Source: Calliopsis andreniformis (taxonomy: Eukaryota > Arthropoda > Insecta > Hymenoptera > Andrenidae). From it: DNA of 64,000 nt. This document shows positions 1 through 12,939 of this stretch, piece after piece; the stretch's first letter is position 1; every line of letters starts with the position of its first letter. The stretch covers positions 24,617,501-24,681,500 of the forward strand of contig NC_135066.1 in NCBI RefSeq assembly GCF_051401765.1, given 5' to 3'. The position numbers and the translations under genes were made by a program. The notes beneath the pieces are model-generated. The model worked only from the letters and a program-made list of their open reading frames with translations. It was not told where the DNA came from and made no database searches.

Positions 1-304
1 GTAACCGCTCTTTTTTATGAACCTCCAACAGATCTCACCGAGCAGATGCATGCCATCCGCTGACTGATAAGCCCATTCATCCTCCGGTCATTAGCAGGAG
101 CTATTCCACGCGGACCATCCTTGGGCTTCCGTTATAAACGACTAGGCGCACGCGGAAGTCCACGGGTTGCGGGTTCTTCGGTTAAGGCCAAGCGAGTAGG
201 CGCATGCCATCCCAGACCTGCTTGACCATCGTCCCACTCTGCTTCCCAAAAGCATCTGCTGTAAGCAAGCGACCGTTCAGAAGTCTCCGACTCCACTGCC
301 AATA

Positions 305-402
305 CCGGGAGTCCCCGACTCCACCGTCCGACTGATTCGGCTCCGGGAGTCCCCGACTCCAACGTCCGACTGATCCGGCTCCGGGAGTCGCCGACTCCAG
401 CC
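305..402. repeat. 38-bp tandem repeat, about 2.6 copies
   Basis: The phrase CCGGGAGTC(C/G)CCGACTCCA recurs at 305, 343 and 381, exactly 38 bp apart. The two reading frames open on the minus strand across it follow from the repeat and GC content and resemble no protein I know. The remainder of 1-530 is moderately GC-rich, unclassified sequence. Confidence 0.75.
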
Positions 403-530
403 GAGCGACCAGCGTCAACCGTGAAGCAGTGACTAGAATCGACTAGCAAGGGCAGCAGTCCCTGTCTCGTGTTAGGCTACCAGTAATACCGCGTCGCCCG
501 ACTCCACCATGCACGTAGGCTAAGGTAGTA

Positions 531-2399
<1,869 letters not shown>

Positions 2400-2888
2400 T
2401 TAACTAAGCCAAGTTCTAACATCTCTTAACTGTTTCGCCTGGTCAGCGGTTTCAATGTGTCCACTACTACAACTCGCATAGTTTTGTAATTCATGCTTCA
2501 AATTTCTATGTGCTTCGTTAAATATATCGTTTTTATTACGTAATATATGAAAAGCATCATTTATGCGCCGTTTGAGTACAGCAGAAGCTTTAATACAAAA
2601 GAAATCCAGTGCATTTAAGTCCGCGGTGCGTGGAGGCCACAAGATCCAAACATTTCGGACAGATGTATCCGGACTGATCTTCTGAAATGCGACGGTTCAC
2701 CATCGTACATAGAATAGGCGGGCGTACACAATCCTACGTAACTCAATTATTAGTGTATTTTGAAGAACATATAAATAAATGTTGCTGGTCAACAACGTCA
2801 GAAGATAAATGGAGCCAGTTATATTGTTGCCAATGATACCAGCCTTTACAGTTGCGGTGAATTGGTCTTGATTAAACTGCTGCACCAT
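2400..2888 (-). pseudogene. Decayed DDE (IS630/Tc1/mariner-type) transposase, C-terminal part
   Basis: Two minus-strand reading frames (2697-2888 and 2400-2642) make up the C-terminal catalytic part of an insect DDE transposase. The diagnostic piece is WPPRTADLNALDFF, which corresponds to the WPPRSPDLxPLDFFLWG motif around the last catalytic residue of this family. The upstream frame has weak similarity to the usual segment between the second and third catalytic positions, and a stop separates the two. The N-terminal half is absent and the second catalytic motif (HDGAPAH type) is not recognisable. This is an old relative of the better preserved transposase at 34738-36068. Confidence 0.55.
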
Positions 2889-3657
2889 GGCATGGGAATT
2901 TCGTTCTGTTTAGATTCTTGTGCTTTGCCTATTCTGCCGATTGGTGGTGGGGGAAACTGCTTTCGTCCGTAAATAAAGCATATTTTAGGAAATCTACATT
3001 TGTGTGCTGGTTCCGTATTATCCAATTACAGAAATCCTGCTTTGCCGGATAATCAGCTTCCTTCAATGCGTAAATCTTCTGAAAGCGATATGGTCGCAGG
3101 CGTTCTTTGCAAATTACGCGGCGTACCGTAACGTTTCACGTGTCACGTGAAATATGTTCACGCGTCGTCCAATTTCACGGAGTATTATTACTGGATAGCT
3201 CTGTGCAAGTCTGGAATGCCGAGCCTCACAGTTTGAGGCAGCATTGCTACGTGACAGAGTAGTGGTAGGCTTATACCCCTATGTGACTCGATACAGTGAA
3301 GCCGATACTAAATCTTTAATTTTTCTTGACCATACAGTTCGTTTGCGGCATACGGTCCCTTTCAAACATTTTCCTTTCTAAATGATCTGAATACTATTAC
3401 GAAATAAAGAAAATTAGTACTGATTTTCAATGTTATAAACAATTTGCGGATGGGTCTTTTTACAAGTGTCCACCGATCCAGACATGTAGATTCACTCCCT
3501 TCAGCCGCCACCATTAATATTTCAATATCTTATACATTCGCTCCACAAATGATGGAGATGATCTGGCGGGAGGCTGTCGTCGACACTGTCTATGTACGAA
3601 CCGATGAAAATAAGAATACTGAAACTTTAAACGTTTTAAAAATATCTTAGAAGATAC
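2889..3657. other. Unassigned sequence with a double E-box palindrome
   Basis: No coding homology is recognised. At 3134-3152 there is a near-perfect palindrome containing two CACGTG cores one base apart (TTTCACGTGTCACGTGAAA). Whether it is functional cannot be judged from sequence. Confidence 0.45.
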
Positions 3658-3811
3658 AGTTCTGACTGTTAAGACTTTCGGGTGTAAGCCGTGTCCTTCT
3701 GGAATTATATTCCCAACGTTTCGCCAGCATTGCAGCTAGCTTCATCAGGTGGTCAAGAGACACACTGATACTGTACTCATACAGTCTCCGAAAGTCTCAA
3801 CAATCAGAACT
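3658..3811 (-). mobile_element. 154-bp hairpin element with 24-bp terminal inverted repeats
   Basis: The ends 3658-3681 (AGTTCTGACTGTTAAGACTT...) and 3788-3811 are inverted repeats differing at two of 24 positions. On the minus strand the interior (3718-3748) contains CTGATGA, a 6-bp stem GCTAGC/GCTGGC with loop TGCAAT, then GAAAC. This is the order of a hammerhead ribozyme core and resembles sequence found in Penelope-like elements. No pairing partner for stem I was found, so activity is not implied. It may be a MITE or a Penelope-derived remnant. Confidence 0.55.
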
Positions 3812-4729
3812 GAATGATGTCGGGCCGTGAAAGCCTCAAATCTCTGATCTTAGAAGATGTTTTCTTCATGGAAATTGATTAACTATAACTCTATGAATTT
3901 TTACCTATGTATTGATGCAAATATGAACGAAATTAATGTATGCATTATCGAAATACATTATAATATTCAGCTATATTAAGCGGTTCGTGCATCGGCAAGC
4001 ATCTAGTAACATGGCAGTTTACTGACATAGTAACACTATTAGAGCGAGGAAGATCGGAGTACTCGTAAATGTACACAGAGATGTACAAATCTACAAATGC
4101 ATAACTCGCAAAAGATTAAAAACAAACCCACGATAGAAACCCGACACAGTAAGCGGCAAAGTTACCAAAGAGAAACAAGAACCAAAACTCAGATTATCCA
4201 GCAGAGAACAAACACCCTTGACCAACTCTATGTAATAAAGTATACGTATACACATACGTAATGATATTTTATTATAATTGTATGTTACTCTCATTACATT
4301 ATACATTACTTTATATATTATAACCATGTATGTATAAGAAATAAGAGGTCACACGTCACAAGATATGGGGCAAGTATACCGGAAAACCCATGGCTATTCC
4401 TCTCAAAGGGGAGAGGGATGTTGTGCCGGACAACGCTCATCCGTAAGCCAAGAACGTTCTGGATAGGCACGTGCAAGCACGTTGTGCAAAACCAGCACCG
4501 ACATCTCCATCGTCGATGATGTTGCTAACAGGACCATATACGGTAATGTGTGAACCGACAACAACGCGAAAACAGAATTCGATATAGGCGGAATCGAGGA
4601 GTTCAAAGACGACCACGAACGACGAAAGGTCGAAGCGACCACTTGTACACTCGCTAACTATTCAGACACTTTGTTCAATAAACGAAGATTTGTTGAAATT
4701 GTTAAGTATATAGTACATTTGATCTTCTT
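3812..4729. other. Unassigned AT-rich sequence
   Basis: No recognisable protein. The stretch 4330-4690 looks like compositionally distinct mobile DNA, with an AATAAA near its right end, but no partner copy was found in the window. Confidence 0.4.
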
Positions 4730-4988
4730 TGTAGCGACTTTTTAGTATTAAGCCCAATACAATATTTATTGAATAAATATATATTTTGAAATTCCTCTAA
4801 AATACACGTCTAGTCTCTACCAAATCTCAGAAGTATCTCCCGACGATCGTTACCATAAACAAATTAATAGTTGAATTTTTAAACAATTAAATAACGCGCG
4901 TAAATTGAGTTTACGAAGATGATAGCTTCATGTTTCCGGTTCTTCTTCAGACTATACAACCTCAGGTTCTTCATGAGATAAACCCCAC
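4730..4988 (-). repeat. Diverged solo LTR of the neighbouring gypsy family
   Basis: From TGTAGCGACT at 4730 this segment aligns along its length with the 236-bp LTR that begins at 4997. Shared stretches include TATTTATGAATAAATATATATT-like AT tracts, AAAATACACG, ACCATAAACAAATTAA, TAACGCGCGTAAATTGA and GCTTCCTGTTTCCG-like blocks. Many substitutions and small indels show that it is much older than the intact element. No internal region is attached, so it is best read as a solo or truncated LTR. Confidence 0.75.
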
Positions 4989-4996
4989 GATAGACT

Positions 4997-5232
4997 TGTA
5001 GCGATTCTTTTATATTAAAAACTACAATATTTATGAAATAAATGTATATATTAAATTTCTCACAAAATACACGACTGTTCTTCACAATCTCAAAACCAAT
5101 TCTCTTTTCTCGTTACTATAAACAAATTAAACAGTTGAATTAACAAACAAATAAACATAACGCGCGTAAATTGAATTTTTGATGACGTTAGCTTCCTGTT
5201 TCCGCTTATTCTTTTATGAGGTAGGCTCCACA
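4997..5232 (-). repeat. 3' LTR of the gypsy element
   Basis: 236 bp, one mismatch to the 9297-9532 copy. On the minus strand it starts TGTGGAGCC and ends CGCTACA. Confidence 0.95.
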
Positions 5233-5250
5233 GTACTCCCCTCCTAGTAA
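5233..5250 (-). promoter_or_regulatory. Polypurine tract of the gypsy element
   Basis: On the minus strand, AGGAGGGGAGTAC lies directly before the TGTGGAG that opens the 3' LTR. This is where the plus-strand primer of an LTR retrotransposon sits. Confidence 0.75.
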
Positions 5251-5251
5251 C

Positions 5252-8200
5252 CTACGCAAATGAGAGTTTCTTCTTCCCAGGGTATGTTTTCGTTGCATAC
5301 CGCGAGGATGAAGGTTGATGATCATTTTCTGCTGTAGGTATTTCAACGACTTCTGTGGGAATTTCTTCAAAATAAGCCGGTTTAAGCCTTTCAGTGGAAA
5401 CTGTAACTAAATTATCATTACATTTAACGGTATAAACTAAATCTGAATTCCTATTTATAACTTCAAAAGGTCCTTCATAAGGTGCGTCTAAAGATCCTCT
5501 TGTAGCATCAACTCGTACAAATACGTGAGAACAGGTATTTAATCCGTTAAATCTGAAAGGTTTTCTTTTAGAATGGTGTGAGGTAGGAACAGGTCGGACT
5601 TCTTGCATATATTCCTTGAATTTGTTTATGAATATTTCAGATGGAGGATGGAAATCAGAATCGTAGAAGAAATCACCAGGAATTCTTAATGATTTTCCAT
5701 AAACAAGTTCTGCTGTTGAAATCCTCAAATCCTCTTTGATACAGGTCCGTAAACCTAATAAAACGGTTGGAAGAACGTCCGTCCATTTAGTATTTGCATG
5801 ACAAATTATGGCGTTTTTAAGAGATCTGTGCCAGCGTTCAATTAAACCATTGGCAGCAGGATGGTAAGCCGTAGTCCGAATTCTATTTGCTCCAATAAGT
5901 TTACACAAGCTTTGGAAAAGTTGTGATTCAAATTGACTTCCTCGATCTGTAGAAATTGTGGCTGGAGAACCAAATCTGCATATCCAATTATTAAAAAATG
6001 CAGTAGCTACAGTGTCAGCAGAAATGTCAATGATTGGAATAGCTTCTGGCCATCGAGTAAATCTATCGATGATAGTTAAACAATATTTAAAACCATGGGA
6101 AATAGGAAGAGGTCCAACAATATCCATGTGAATATGTTCGAAACGAGAGTTTGGAACTGGAAATTGTGTTGGTACGTCTTTTACATGTCTATGAATTTTA
6201 CTTCTTTGACATGGGAGACAGGAACGTGTCCAATCTTTTATGTTTTTCCTCATAAGTGGCCAAACAAATCTTTGTGAGATTAATTTTAATGTAACTCTTC
6301 CACTAGGATGTGAAAGATTATGTACTTGTGTATAAATCTGTTTCCGTAAAGAGATGGGTACGTAAGGTCTAATGTCTTCTCCGGATGTGTCACAATACAG
6401 TAGAGAATCCGAATTATCTACGCGTAGACCGCAAAGCTTCAGTGAAGAGTTTGTTGCTTGTAAGATATTTTGTAACTCCTGATCCTTCTGTTGTTCCTTT
6501 AGTAATTCGTCAATAGTAACAACAGTAGGCATACTTATTGATTCTACTCGCGAAAGAGTATCAGCAATAATATTAGATTGACCGGCAATATGAACAATGT
6601 TCGTGGAAAATTGGCAAATGTAATCGAGTTGTCTTGCTTGCCGTGGAGAAGCTTTTGAAGACTTTTGAGAAAAAGCAAAAGTTAAAGGTCTGTGGTCAGT
6701 GCGTATCGTCAATTGTCGACCTTCTATTTGATGTTTAAAAAATTTAATGCTGCTGTAAATAGCTAGTAATTCTCTGTCATAGGTGCTATAATTTTTCTGA
6801 GTGTCATTTAATTTTTTAGAGAAAAATGCTAAAGGAAGCCAATTACCTTCATGGAATTGTTGAAGAACGGCGCCAATGGCGATATCCGATGCATCTGTAC
6901 GAATTTCTAAGGGAACATCAGCAATAGGATGAGCCAATAAAGTAGCGTCGGCTAACTGATTTTTACAATAGTTAAAGGCTTGGAGTAACTCAGGCGTCCA
7001 GGAAATTAATCTTTTGTCCTTTTTTTTAGCATTACCCAGCAGAGCGTTGAGTGGAGCTTGAGCAGTCGCAGCATTCTTGATGAATCTCCTGTAAAAGTTG
7101 ATCATTCCGAGAAAACGACGGAGTTCAGAAATATTCTTCGGAGTGGGGAAAGTTTTAATGACTTCAACTTTGTCAGGAAGAGGTTTAAGTCCCTGTTCAG
7201 ATACTGTATATCCGAGGTAAGTGACTTTCGATTCGCCGAAAACGCATTTTGCAATATTTATGCTTAAACCAAAATCTTTAAGCCTTTGAAAAACTTTTCT
7301 TAGATGATTTTTGTGTTCGACAAGGTCTTTCGAAGCGATGAGGATGTCGTCAATATAACAGTAGCAAAAATCCAGTCCACGTAGAACTGTGTCCATGAAT
7401 CTTTGGAATGATTGTGCGGCATTACAGAGACCAAAAGTCATGACTTTGAATTCGAAAAGGCCAAAAGGTGTGATGACTGCAGTTTTTGGTTGATCTTCTG
7501 TGGCAATTGGGATCTGATAATATGCGCGTGTAAGATCTAACGTTGTAAAAATTTTACAGTCGTGTAGTCGGTGTGTGAAATCGTGGAGATGAGGTATGGG
7601 GTATTTGTCCGGGATGGTAGCTTTGTTTAACCTTCTATAGTCACCACATGTACGCCAATCTCCCGTCTTCTTCTTAACCATGTGCAGTGGACTCGCCCAA
7701 GAACTGGAAGAGGGAACGCAGATGCCTTCTTTCATCATCTTTTCAAATTCCTTCTTCGCGATTTGTAACTTCTCTGGTGTGAGTCTGCGAGCTGGTTCAT
7801 AAATTGGAGGTCCAGTAGTAAGAATGTGATGTGTAACATGATGTTTACATCCACGTTTTCCTAAAGGTTTCGTAATGTCAATAAATTCTTTCAGGAGAGA
7901 TGAAAATTTTCCGGCTTCGTTAATTGTCGATAAGGTAACGTAAGATTTGGATGTGATGTAAGCTGGGGAACTTAAAAATGTGATCCCATCCAGTAACCTT
8001 TTCCGTTTCAAATCAACAAGAAGATTATAATGTTTTAGGAAATCAGCTCCTAAAATAGCCTTGGAAGTATCTGCGATTATGAATTCCCATGTGAATTCTC
8101 GGTGTAGACCGAAATCGATGGATAGAAGTTTATGACCGAAAGTATTTATGACTGTACCATTTGCGGCATATAATTTTAAGTCGTCTTGTTTACGCGTTCC

Positions 8201-8404
8201 TTTAAAACCCTTTACTGGAATTACAGAAATATCAGCTCCGGTATCAACTAGAAAACGTGTTTTCGTTTTCCTATCTACGATAATGAGGCGATTCTTTGAA
8301 TAGTCATCCGGAACTGCCTCTGATACCGATGACTTTACTAGTTTTCCGTATGCGTCGATGCTGCCTGATTTGGAGCTTGTCTCCAAGAACAAGGTGGGGT
8401 GCAT
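5252..8404 (-). CDS. pol: Ty3/gypsy Pol polyprotein (protease, RT, RNase H, integrase)
   Basis: This 1050-residue open frame is a complete gypsy-type Pol. In order: an aspartic protease with [12 protein letters not shown] near residue 50; a reverse transcriptase with [15 protein letters not shown] and the YIDD box ([12 protein letters not shown]) near residue 355; an RNase H beginning at [14 protein letters not shown]; an integrase zinc-binding region ending in CLPCQRSK; and a DDE core with [17 protein letters not shown] and [14 protein letters not shown]. It overlaps gag by 67 bp in the -1 frame, so it is probably made by frameshifting rather than from its first Met. No stop or frameshift interrupts it and the catalytic residues are present. 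Confidence 0.95.
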   Translation of the reverse strand: MHPTLFLETSSKSGSIDAYGKLVKSSVSEAVPDDYSKNRLIIVDRKTKTRFLVDTGADISVIPVKGFKGTRKQDDLKLYAANGTVINTFGHKLLSIDFGLHREFTWEFIIADTSKAILGADFLKHYNLLVDLKRKRLLDGITFLSSPAYITSKSYVTLSTINEAGKFSSLLKEFIDITKPLGKRGCKHHVTHHILTTGPPIYEPARRLTPEKLQIAKKEFEKMMKEGICVPSSSSWASPLHMVKKKTGDWRTCGDYRRLNKATIPDKYPIPHLHDFTHRLHDCKIFTTLDLTRAYYQIPIATEDQPKTAVITPFGLFEFKVMTFGLCNAAQSFQRFMDTVLRGLDFCYCYIDDILIASKDLVEHKNHLRKVFQRLKDFGLSINIAKCVFGESKVTYLGYTVSEQGLKPLPDKVEVIKTFPTPKNISELRRFLGMINFYRRFIKNAATAQAPLNALLGNAKKKDKRLISWTPELLQAFNYCKNQLADATLLAHPIADVPLEIRTDASDIAIGAVLQQFHEGNWLPLAFFSKKLNDTQKNYSTYDRELLAIYSSIKFFKHQIEGRQLTIRTDHRPLTFAFSQKSSKASPRQARQLDYICQFSTNIVHIAGQSNIIADTLSRVESISMPTVVTIDELLKEQQKDQELQNILQATNSSLKLCGLRVDNSDSLLYCDTSGEDIRPYVPISLRKQIYTQVHNLSHPSGRVTLKLISQRFVWPLMRKNIKDWTRSCLPCQRSKIHRHVKDVPTQFPVPNSRFEHIHMDIVGPLPISHGFKYCLTIIDRFTRWPEAIPIIDISADTVATAFFNNWICRFGSPATISTDRGSQFESQLFQSLCKLIGANRIRTTAYHPAANGLIERWHRSLKNAIICHANTKWTDVLPTVLLGLRTCIKEDLRISTAELVYGKSLRIPGDFFYDSDFHPPSEIFINKFKEYMQEVRPVPTSHHSKRKPFRFNGLNTCSHVFVRVDATRGSLDAPYEGPFEVINRNSDLVYTVKCNDNLVTVSTERLKPAYFEEIPTEVVEIPTAENDHQPSSSRYATKTYPGKKKLSFA

Positions 8405-9222
8405 TTCCTTACTTTCTCGGCGAAATTTTGATGATAAAAACAGTATTTACTATTTCGGGAATTAAATCGATTTTGTTTCTGTTTTGAACGACGTGTGTAA
8501 ATATTTTCCGCTAATGCTTCTATCATTGTTTTCAGCTCTTTGTAACGGTCATCGGATAACGAAGGTGTGCCCGTATTTGTCGAAGAAGAAATTGCCGAGA
8601 TATGTGATTTTGACATTTCATATATCTTATCCGCTTGTAAGGCTAGTTTCTGCAAGTCAGAAACTTCACTGATGGCTAATATACTTCGAATATTGTCTGG
8701 TAATCTTTCTAAGAATAACGAACGTAGTATTGAATCGTTACATTGGCCGTTTGATAAATTTCTTAATTTTTGTAGGAAATTAGAGGGTTTTTCCTCAGAA
8801 ATTTCTAAACCATGCATTAATTTTCGTAATTTGGATTCATTGGTCTCTTCGAAAGCGTTAATGATTCTACTTTTTATCGTTTGGTATTTATTCTGTTGAG
8901 GTGGATCGATAAGGATGTCTGACACCATTGGGAGGATGTTCTGGTCTAAATGTACGACCACGTACCTGTACTTCGAGTCATCACTGGATATGCGTGCAAT
9001 GCTTAACGCTGCCTCGACTTGAGCGAACCAAAGTCCTGGATTTTCTTTCCAAAACGGGGGAAGTCTGACGGAACTGGTTGCGTTGATTGCACCGGAATTT
9101 TGTTGTTGACCGCTTTCTTGAGTTCCCGGATCATTTTGAGCTTGATCCTGTGTTGGATCTTCCGTTCTCGAGTTAGATGGCGAAAATTCCGGCTGCCGTA
9201 ATGGAGAACGATCAAGAGGCAT
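8338..9222 (-). CDS. gag: Ty3/gypsy Gag
   Basis: The 294-residue open frame starts 75 bp inside the 5' LTR boundary. It has a proline/glutamine-rich N-terminus, then a capsid-like region ([20 protein letters not shown] is typical of this gypsy group), and a C-terminal basic stretch followed by a Cys/His cluster, [18 protein letters not shown], which resembles the CHCC knuckle of insect gypsy Gag. The last 67 bp overlap pol. Pol codons are offset by -1, so translation of Pol needs a -1 slip within 8338-8404 or slightly upstream. Confidence 0.92.
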   Translation of the reverse strand: MPLDRSPLRQPEFSPSNSRTEDPTQDQAQNDPGTQESGQQQNSGAINATSSVRLPPFWKENPGLWFAQVEAALSIARISSDDSKYRYVVVHLDQNILPMVSDILIDPPQQNKYQTIKSRIINAFEETNESKLRKLMHGLEISEEKPSNFLQKLRNLSNGQCNDSILRSLFLERLPDNIRSILAISEVSDLQKLALQADKIYEMSKSHISAISSSTNTGTPSLSDDRYKELKTMIEALAENIYTRRSKQKQNRFNSRNSKYCFYHQNFAEKVRKCTPPCSWRQAPNQAASTHTEN

Positions 9223-9269
9223 TTTCTTGTTAAATTTGTAAAAATTATTTAATTATCTATTTGTATCCG

Positions 9270-9287
9270 ATCACGTCGGGGTCACCA
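9270..9287 (-). promoter_or_regulatory. Candidate primer binding site of the gypsy element
   Basis: Nine bases inside the 5' LTR the minus strand reads TGGTGACCCCGACGTGATC. A TGG start complementary to a tRNA CCA end at this position is the expected primer binding site. I do not assign the tRNA. Confidence 0.65.
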
Positions 9288-9296
9288 ATTAAATAT

Positions 9297-9532
9297 TGTA
9301 GCGATTCTTTTATATTAAAAACTACAATATTTATGAAATAAATGTATATATTAAATTTCTCACAAAATACACGACTGTTCTTCACAATCTCAAAACCAAT
9401 TCTCTTTTCTCGTTACTATAAACAAATTAAACAGTTGAATTAACAAACAAATAAACATAACGCGCGTAAATTGAATTTTTGATGACGTTAGCTTCCTGTT
9501 TCCGCTTATTCTTTTATGAGGTAAGCTCCACA
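9297..9532 (-). repeat. 5' LTR of the gypsy element
   Basis: Near-identical to 4997-5232. The flanking GACT at 9533-9536 matches the one before the other LTR. Confidence 0.95.
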
Positions 9533-9819
9533 GACTCCACATCTTAGGCGACATCTGTACCTAACCATGTAAACTAGCAACCGTTTATTAGTATGTTTTG
9601 AAATGTATCTTTTGTTCTGACATTCCGTTGTTGCGTGCGAAACGTGGCTCGCACAATGTCTTGATATAATAAAACTTCCCTTATTTTATACCAGTATTAA
9701 GTCGGTCCTTGCTAACTATTCCTACAGAAATCACCCAATGGATTCTAATCCTTTAACCGCTCACGAACCCAAGAACCAAATACCGTGCCTTATCCTGCGA
9801 ATCACCTTGCGGAGCACAA

Positions 9820-10340
9820 CAAAAAGATACTGAGATTTTTTATAGGGATTTTGATCGAGACTATGGCGGCAATTGGTACTGTTCAATTAAGGTAAGATTG
9901 GTACTAATGTTTGATCGAAGATAACAAAATACTCTATACGTTTTTAATTTAATTACTTAAATTGATTTCATAACTTCTTTCATTTAGGCATCATTCATTG
10001 GCTCACAATTTTTTCCAGTGATGGATATTTAAGGTAAAAACATTTATAAAGCAATCTTTATTACCAATTGTCAATTAAATTAGAAGCTTTGATCAAATAT
10101 CTGGTATTTGGAGAACAGAGCAATCTTATACAATTGTGTGTGAATGTCGAATTTGGTACCGAAAAGCAGGTCAGTGGAATAACAAACTTTATAAAATGAT
10201 ATAATCAAATTTTCATGATGCAATCACAATATCAAAACTAATGTGTTTCTTTCCCAGATGAATTCAGTTTTGTTAGTCGAGTATTGGATAAATTATAATC
10301 AAGGGCAAGAACAAAAGCTTTTAGTGCACTATCTATAATA
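9820..10340 (+). pseudogene. Possible multi-exon gene remnant, weakly lipocalin-like
   Basis: Several GT-AG pairs with exon-like spacing occur: AAG|GTAAGAT at 9891, acceptor CATTTAG at 9987, donor AAG|GTAAAA at 10033, acceptor AAATTAG near 10082, donor GCAG|GTCAGT near 10171 and acceptor TTTCCCAG near 10258. The penultimate and last putative exons can be read in one phase as a peptide containing SYTIVCEC and EFSFVSRVLDKL followed by a stop, faintly like the C-terminal strands of an apolipoprotein-D-type lipocalin. The upstream exons are not recognised and one contains a stop. This could be a chance arrangement in AT-rich DNA. Confidence 0.2.
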
Positions 10341-11134
10341 TGAATAGTATACTGACTGTCTATGACAAATTTTGTTTGCAAGCTAGTTCAGGATACGGAA
10401 AATTTACTGAACATTATCATAATGTTTGAAAAAATTTATTAGTGGTATATTGTAGCTATACGTGTTGGCGATAAATTATGACTATTTTTATATATATTAT
10501 AATAAAAGAATTTTATTTGTAACAAACGAACTAATTATTTCTCTTCCTGTTTCTCCCTTTCCTTTATCCTCTATTACGGAATTGAGAATAAGTATTTGGC
10601 TTAATAAGTATTTGGTTTGTTATGAGAAGGACCGTATGGCTCCTTCGCGAAACCTATGCCGCGAGACCTCTCCTGGAGGAAAAAACCGACAATCAGAATC
10701 GCCACTAATTTCGGGTAACTCCGTGCCGAGTGCGCACGACGTTTCAGAACCGTATGAGAAACCTGAAGGACTCCGAAGCCGTTCCTGTACCCTGGCTGCG
10801 CAGTTTTCGGAATCAGGCACCATATCAGCACCGGATGGTACAAGGGCCCTCCACCCTCGGAGTTGAGGGACTTGTTACTTCGGCAGAGGACCAAAGGAGC
10901 CACAAGAAATCTGCCGTATACGAGCCCTGGGATGGTCCCGTGGCTGCCCGTCTCGGAAGGCTTAGGGAGAAAAAGAAGGTGGAGACGAGGTCAGAGGTTG
11001 TGGCCCAGGCGCTAAGAGCCACAGGAAATCCTGGAGAAGCCTCCACAATACCGGAGAAATATGGATCGTCATCGGAGTGAAGCAGTTTGTTCCGGCTGCC
11101 CAGTTCCTCGCATACGCGCCTGAACCATAGCGAG
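10341..11134. other. Unassigned, GC-richer from about 10620
   Basis: Overlapping ORFs of 100-144 codons occur on both strands but show no recognisable domain. They are best explained by the base composition of a non-autonomous or untranslated mobile sequence adjoining the MITE at 11135. Confidence 0.4.
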
Positions 11135-12228
11135 TACAGTAATGTTGCGGACGAGAGCCGCTCTCGGGTCTGGTCGCGGCTCTCGTCCGCGACTGGTAGT
11201 CGATTCGGCTTCCTTTGCTCTCGGTCGCCGAGATAATTGGTACACGACCGGGGAAGCAAAAAAAAGGGTCTCGCTCGAGCTCGATGCCCGAAATCAATGA
11301 CGTCAGAAAAGACAAGGATAACATTAGGGATTTAATAGGAAAAATTGAAGTTCCTTATTTGCAAACAGATTTTCATGTAAGTAACACCAATCGATTCCTT
11401 GTGCTCTCCCGATAAAAATGATATCAAATACGACATGATTCCAATTATTTATAATAAAGATATTTAAATAATAAAGGTTGGAACCCTGCGACGGTTACGG
11501 AGAATCGTTAAAGTTACTTTTCTATCAGTTCTTTACGAGCTAAAAATGACAGTAAATGAAGATTTGGCTAACAGAATTTATGTATATTATATTTAATAGA
11601 TGTCGGAAAGAAGATATTGAAAATAAAAAAATACAAATTTCTAAACATTTAAAACGGAACTTATATACTTTTTGTGTTACGCTTTCATTTTCTTAATGAT
11701 TTCAGTCATTAAATAATTAAACACAAAAATATAAGGAAATAATACGGAGTTAGCCCTACGACGAGAGCCGCGCTCGTCGAATCGACTACCACTCACGGAC
11801 GAGAGTCGCGCTCGGGTCTAGTCGTGCCTTAGAATCGACTACCATTCACGGACGAGAGTTGCGCCCGGGTCTGTTTAGATAACGCGATGAGCATGATCTT
11901 TCGTTCTACAAACCAAGTTTTATGTATCTTTGTTAAAAATAATCGGAATCATGTCGTGTTTCACATCATTTTAATCGGGAGAGCACAAGGAATCGATTGG
12001 TGTTACTTGCGTGAAAATCCGTTTGCGAATAAGAAACTTCCATTTTTCCTATTTAAATCCCTAATGCTATCGTTGTTTTTTATGACGTCCTTGTTCTCGG
12101 GCGTCGAGCTCGAACGCGATGGTTCCAAGAATTGGTTGCTCGGCGGCACGTATCAAACGAGGTAGTAGGGATAAACCACAGCTCTCGTCCGTGTAGACGA
12201 AACGGCTCTCGTCCGCAACATTACTGTA
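11135..12228. mobile_element. 1.09-kb non-autonomous TIR transposon (MITE-like) with TA ends
   Basis: The left end 11135-11160 and right end 12203-12228 are perfect 26-bp inverted repeats, opening TACAGTAATGTTGCGGACGA. TA dinucleotides at both edges fit Tc1/mariner-type TA targeting. Inside, a second pair of arms (about 11270-11440 and 11945-12115) is also inverted, and the motif CGGACGAGAGYCGCGCTCG recurs several times. No transposase is encoded. A truncated relative lies at 32498-33387. Confidence 0.85.
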
Positions 12229-12939
12229 ATCTGAAGGGCTGCCGCGCTTGCGCATGGGAGGGTCTTAAGGGCTTAGGGTAGTCACGTGACTTTACGAGAT
12301 TTCTTGGTCGGTATCTACCATTACAGTTTTCTTTACAGAAATAAAATTATCCACAGACATGTGGCTGCCTATTGAATGCGAGATGGAGCCGCACTATGAT
12401 TCCCCCTCCACTATATACACTACTATACGAGCCGTATGTACGTGAATTCGGCCCTTCGGATCACTTCGGATAGCTTCGGAAAGACGAGAGAGAAGGCAAA
12501 TGTCATATCTTACTCTCGTGTTTCTAAAACGCCAAAACCCTATTATGGTTTGGTGCAAGTCACCCGTAAGCGGCATTGAGCGGCACGAGTCACTCCCGAA
12601 ATATTTCGAGTGTAAACTCTGATTTGATCTGCAAAAGTAAATCAGTTTAATAAAAATTACTTTTCGAATTTATATAACTTGAATGTAAAAGATGATATAC
12701 TTACAAGTTTTACACATTCTACGTTCTTGATACCAGCCTTTAAAAATAATTAAAACAAGTTCATGTTGATTTCCTATTAATTTACTTACAAACAATAAGA
12801 GTAAAAGGATTTTACTTATCTCTTTGTATATGTGGCGAATTATTCCCAATTCGTTCTTCCTTCCGGTTTGGTCTGGGTTAGGTCAGGGTTATCATCAAGA
12901 TATGCTAAAAGGGAACGAACTAATGTTATATGTATGCCT
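12229..12939. other. Unassigned sequence with a dispersed repeat
   Basis: The stretch about 12420-12600 (GTACGTGAATTCGGCCCTTC..., GAGAGAGAAGGCAAATGT...) is a diverged copy of about 17200-17350 (GTACGTGAGCTCAGCCCCTC..., GAGAGAGAAGACGAACGT...). This indicates an interspersed repeat of unknown class. No coding function is seen. Confidence 0.5.

Larger units (their letters stand above)
4997..9532 (-). mobile_element. Near-intact Ty3/gypsy LTR retrotransposon
   Basis: The element has two 236-bp LTRs (4997-5232 and 9297-9532) that differ only at the G/A corresponding to 5224/9524. Both start TG and end CA in either reading. GACT flanks it at 4993-4996 and 9533-9536, giving a 4-bp target-site duplication. 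Read on the minus strand, the order is 5' LTR, primer binding site, gag, pol with a -1 frame relation, polypurine tract, 3' LTR. There is no env. Open reading frames and near-identical LTRs point to a recent insertion. Confidence 0.95.

Noticed and set aside
132..449. 105-codon minus-strand ORF
   Set aside because: It spans the 38-bp tandem repeat, lacks any recognisable domain and overlaps another equally long frame.
10462..11324. Cluster of overlapping 100-144-codon ORFs
   Set aside because: No domain, both strands open over the same GC-rich DNA, and part lies within the MITE terminus.
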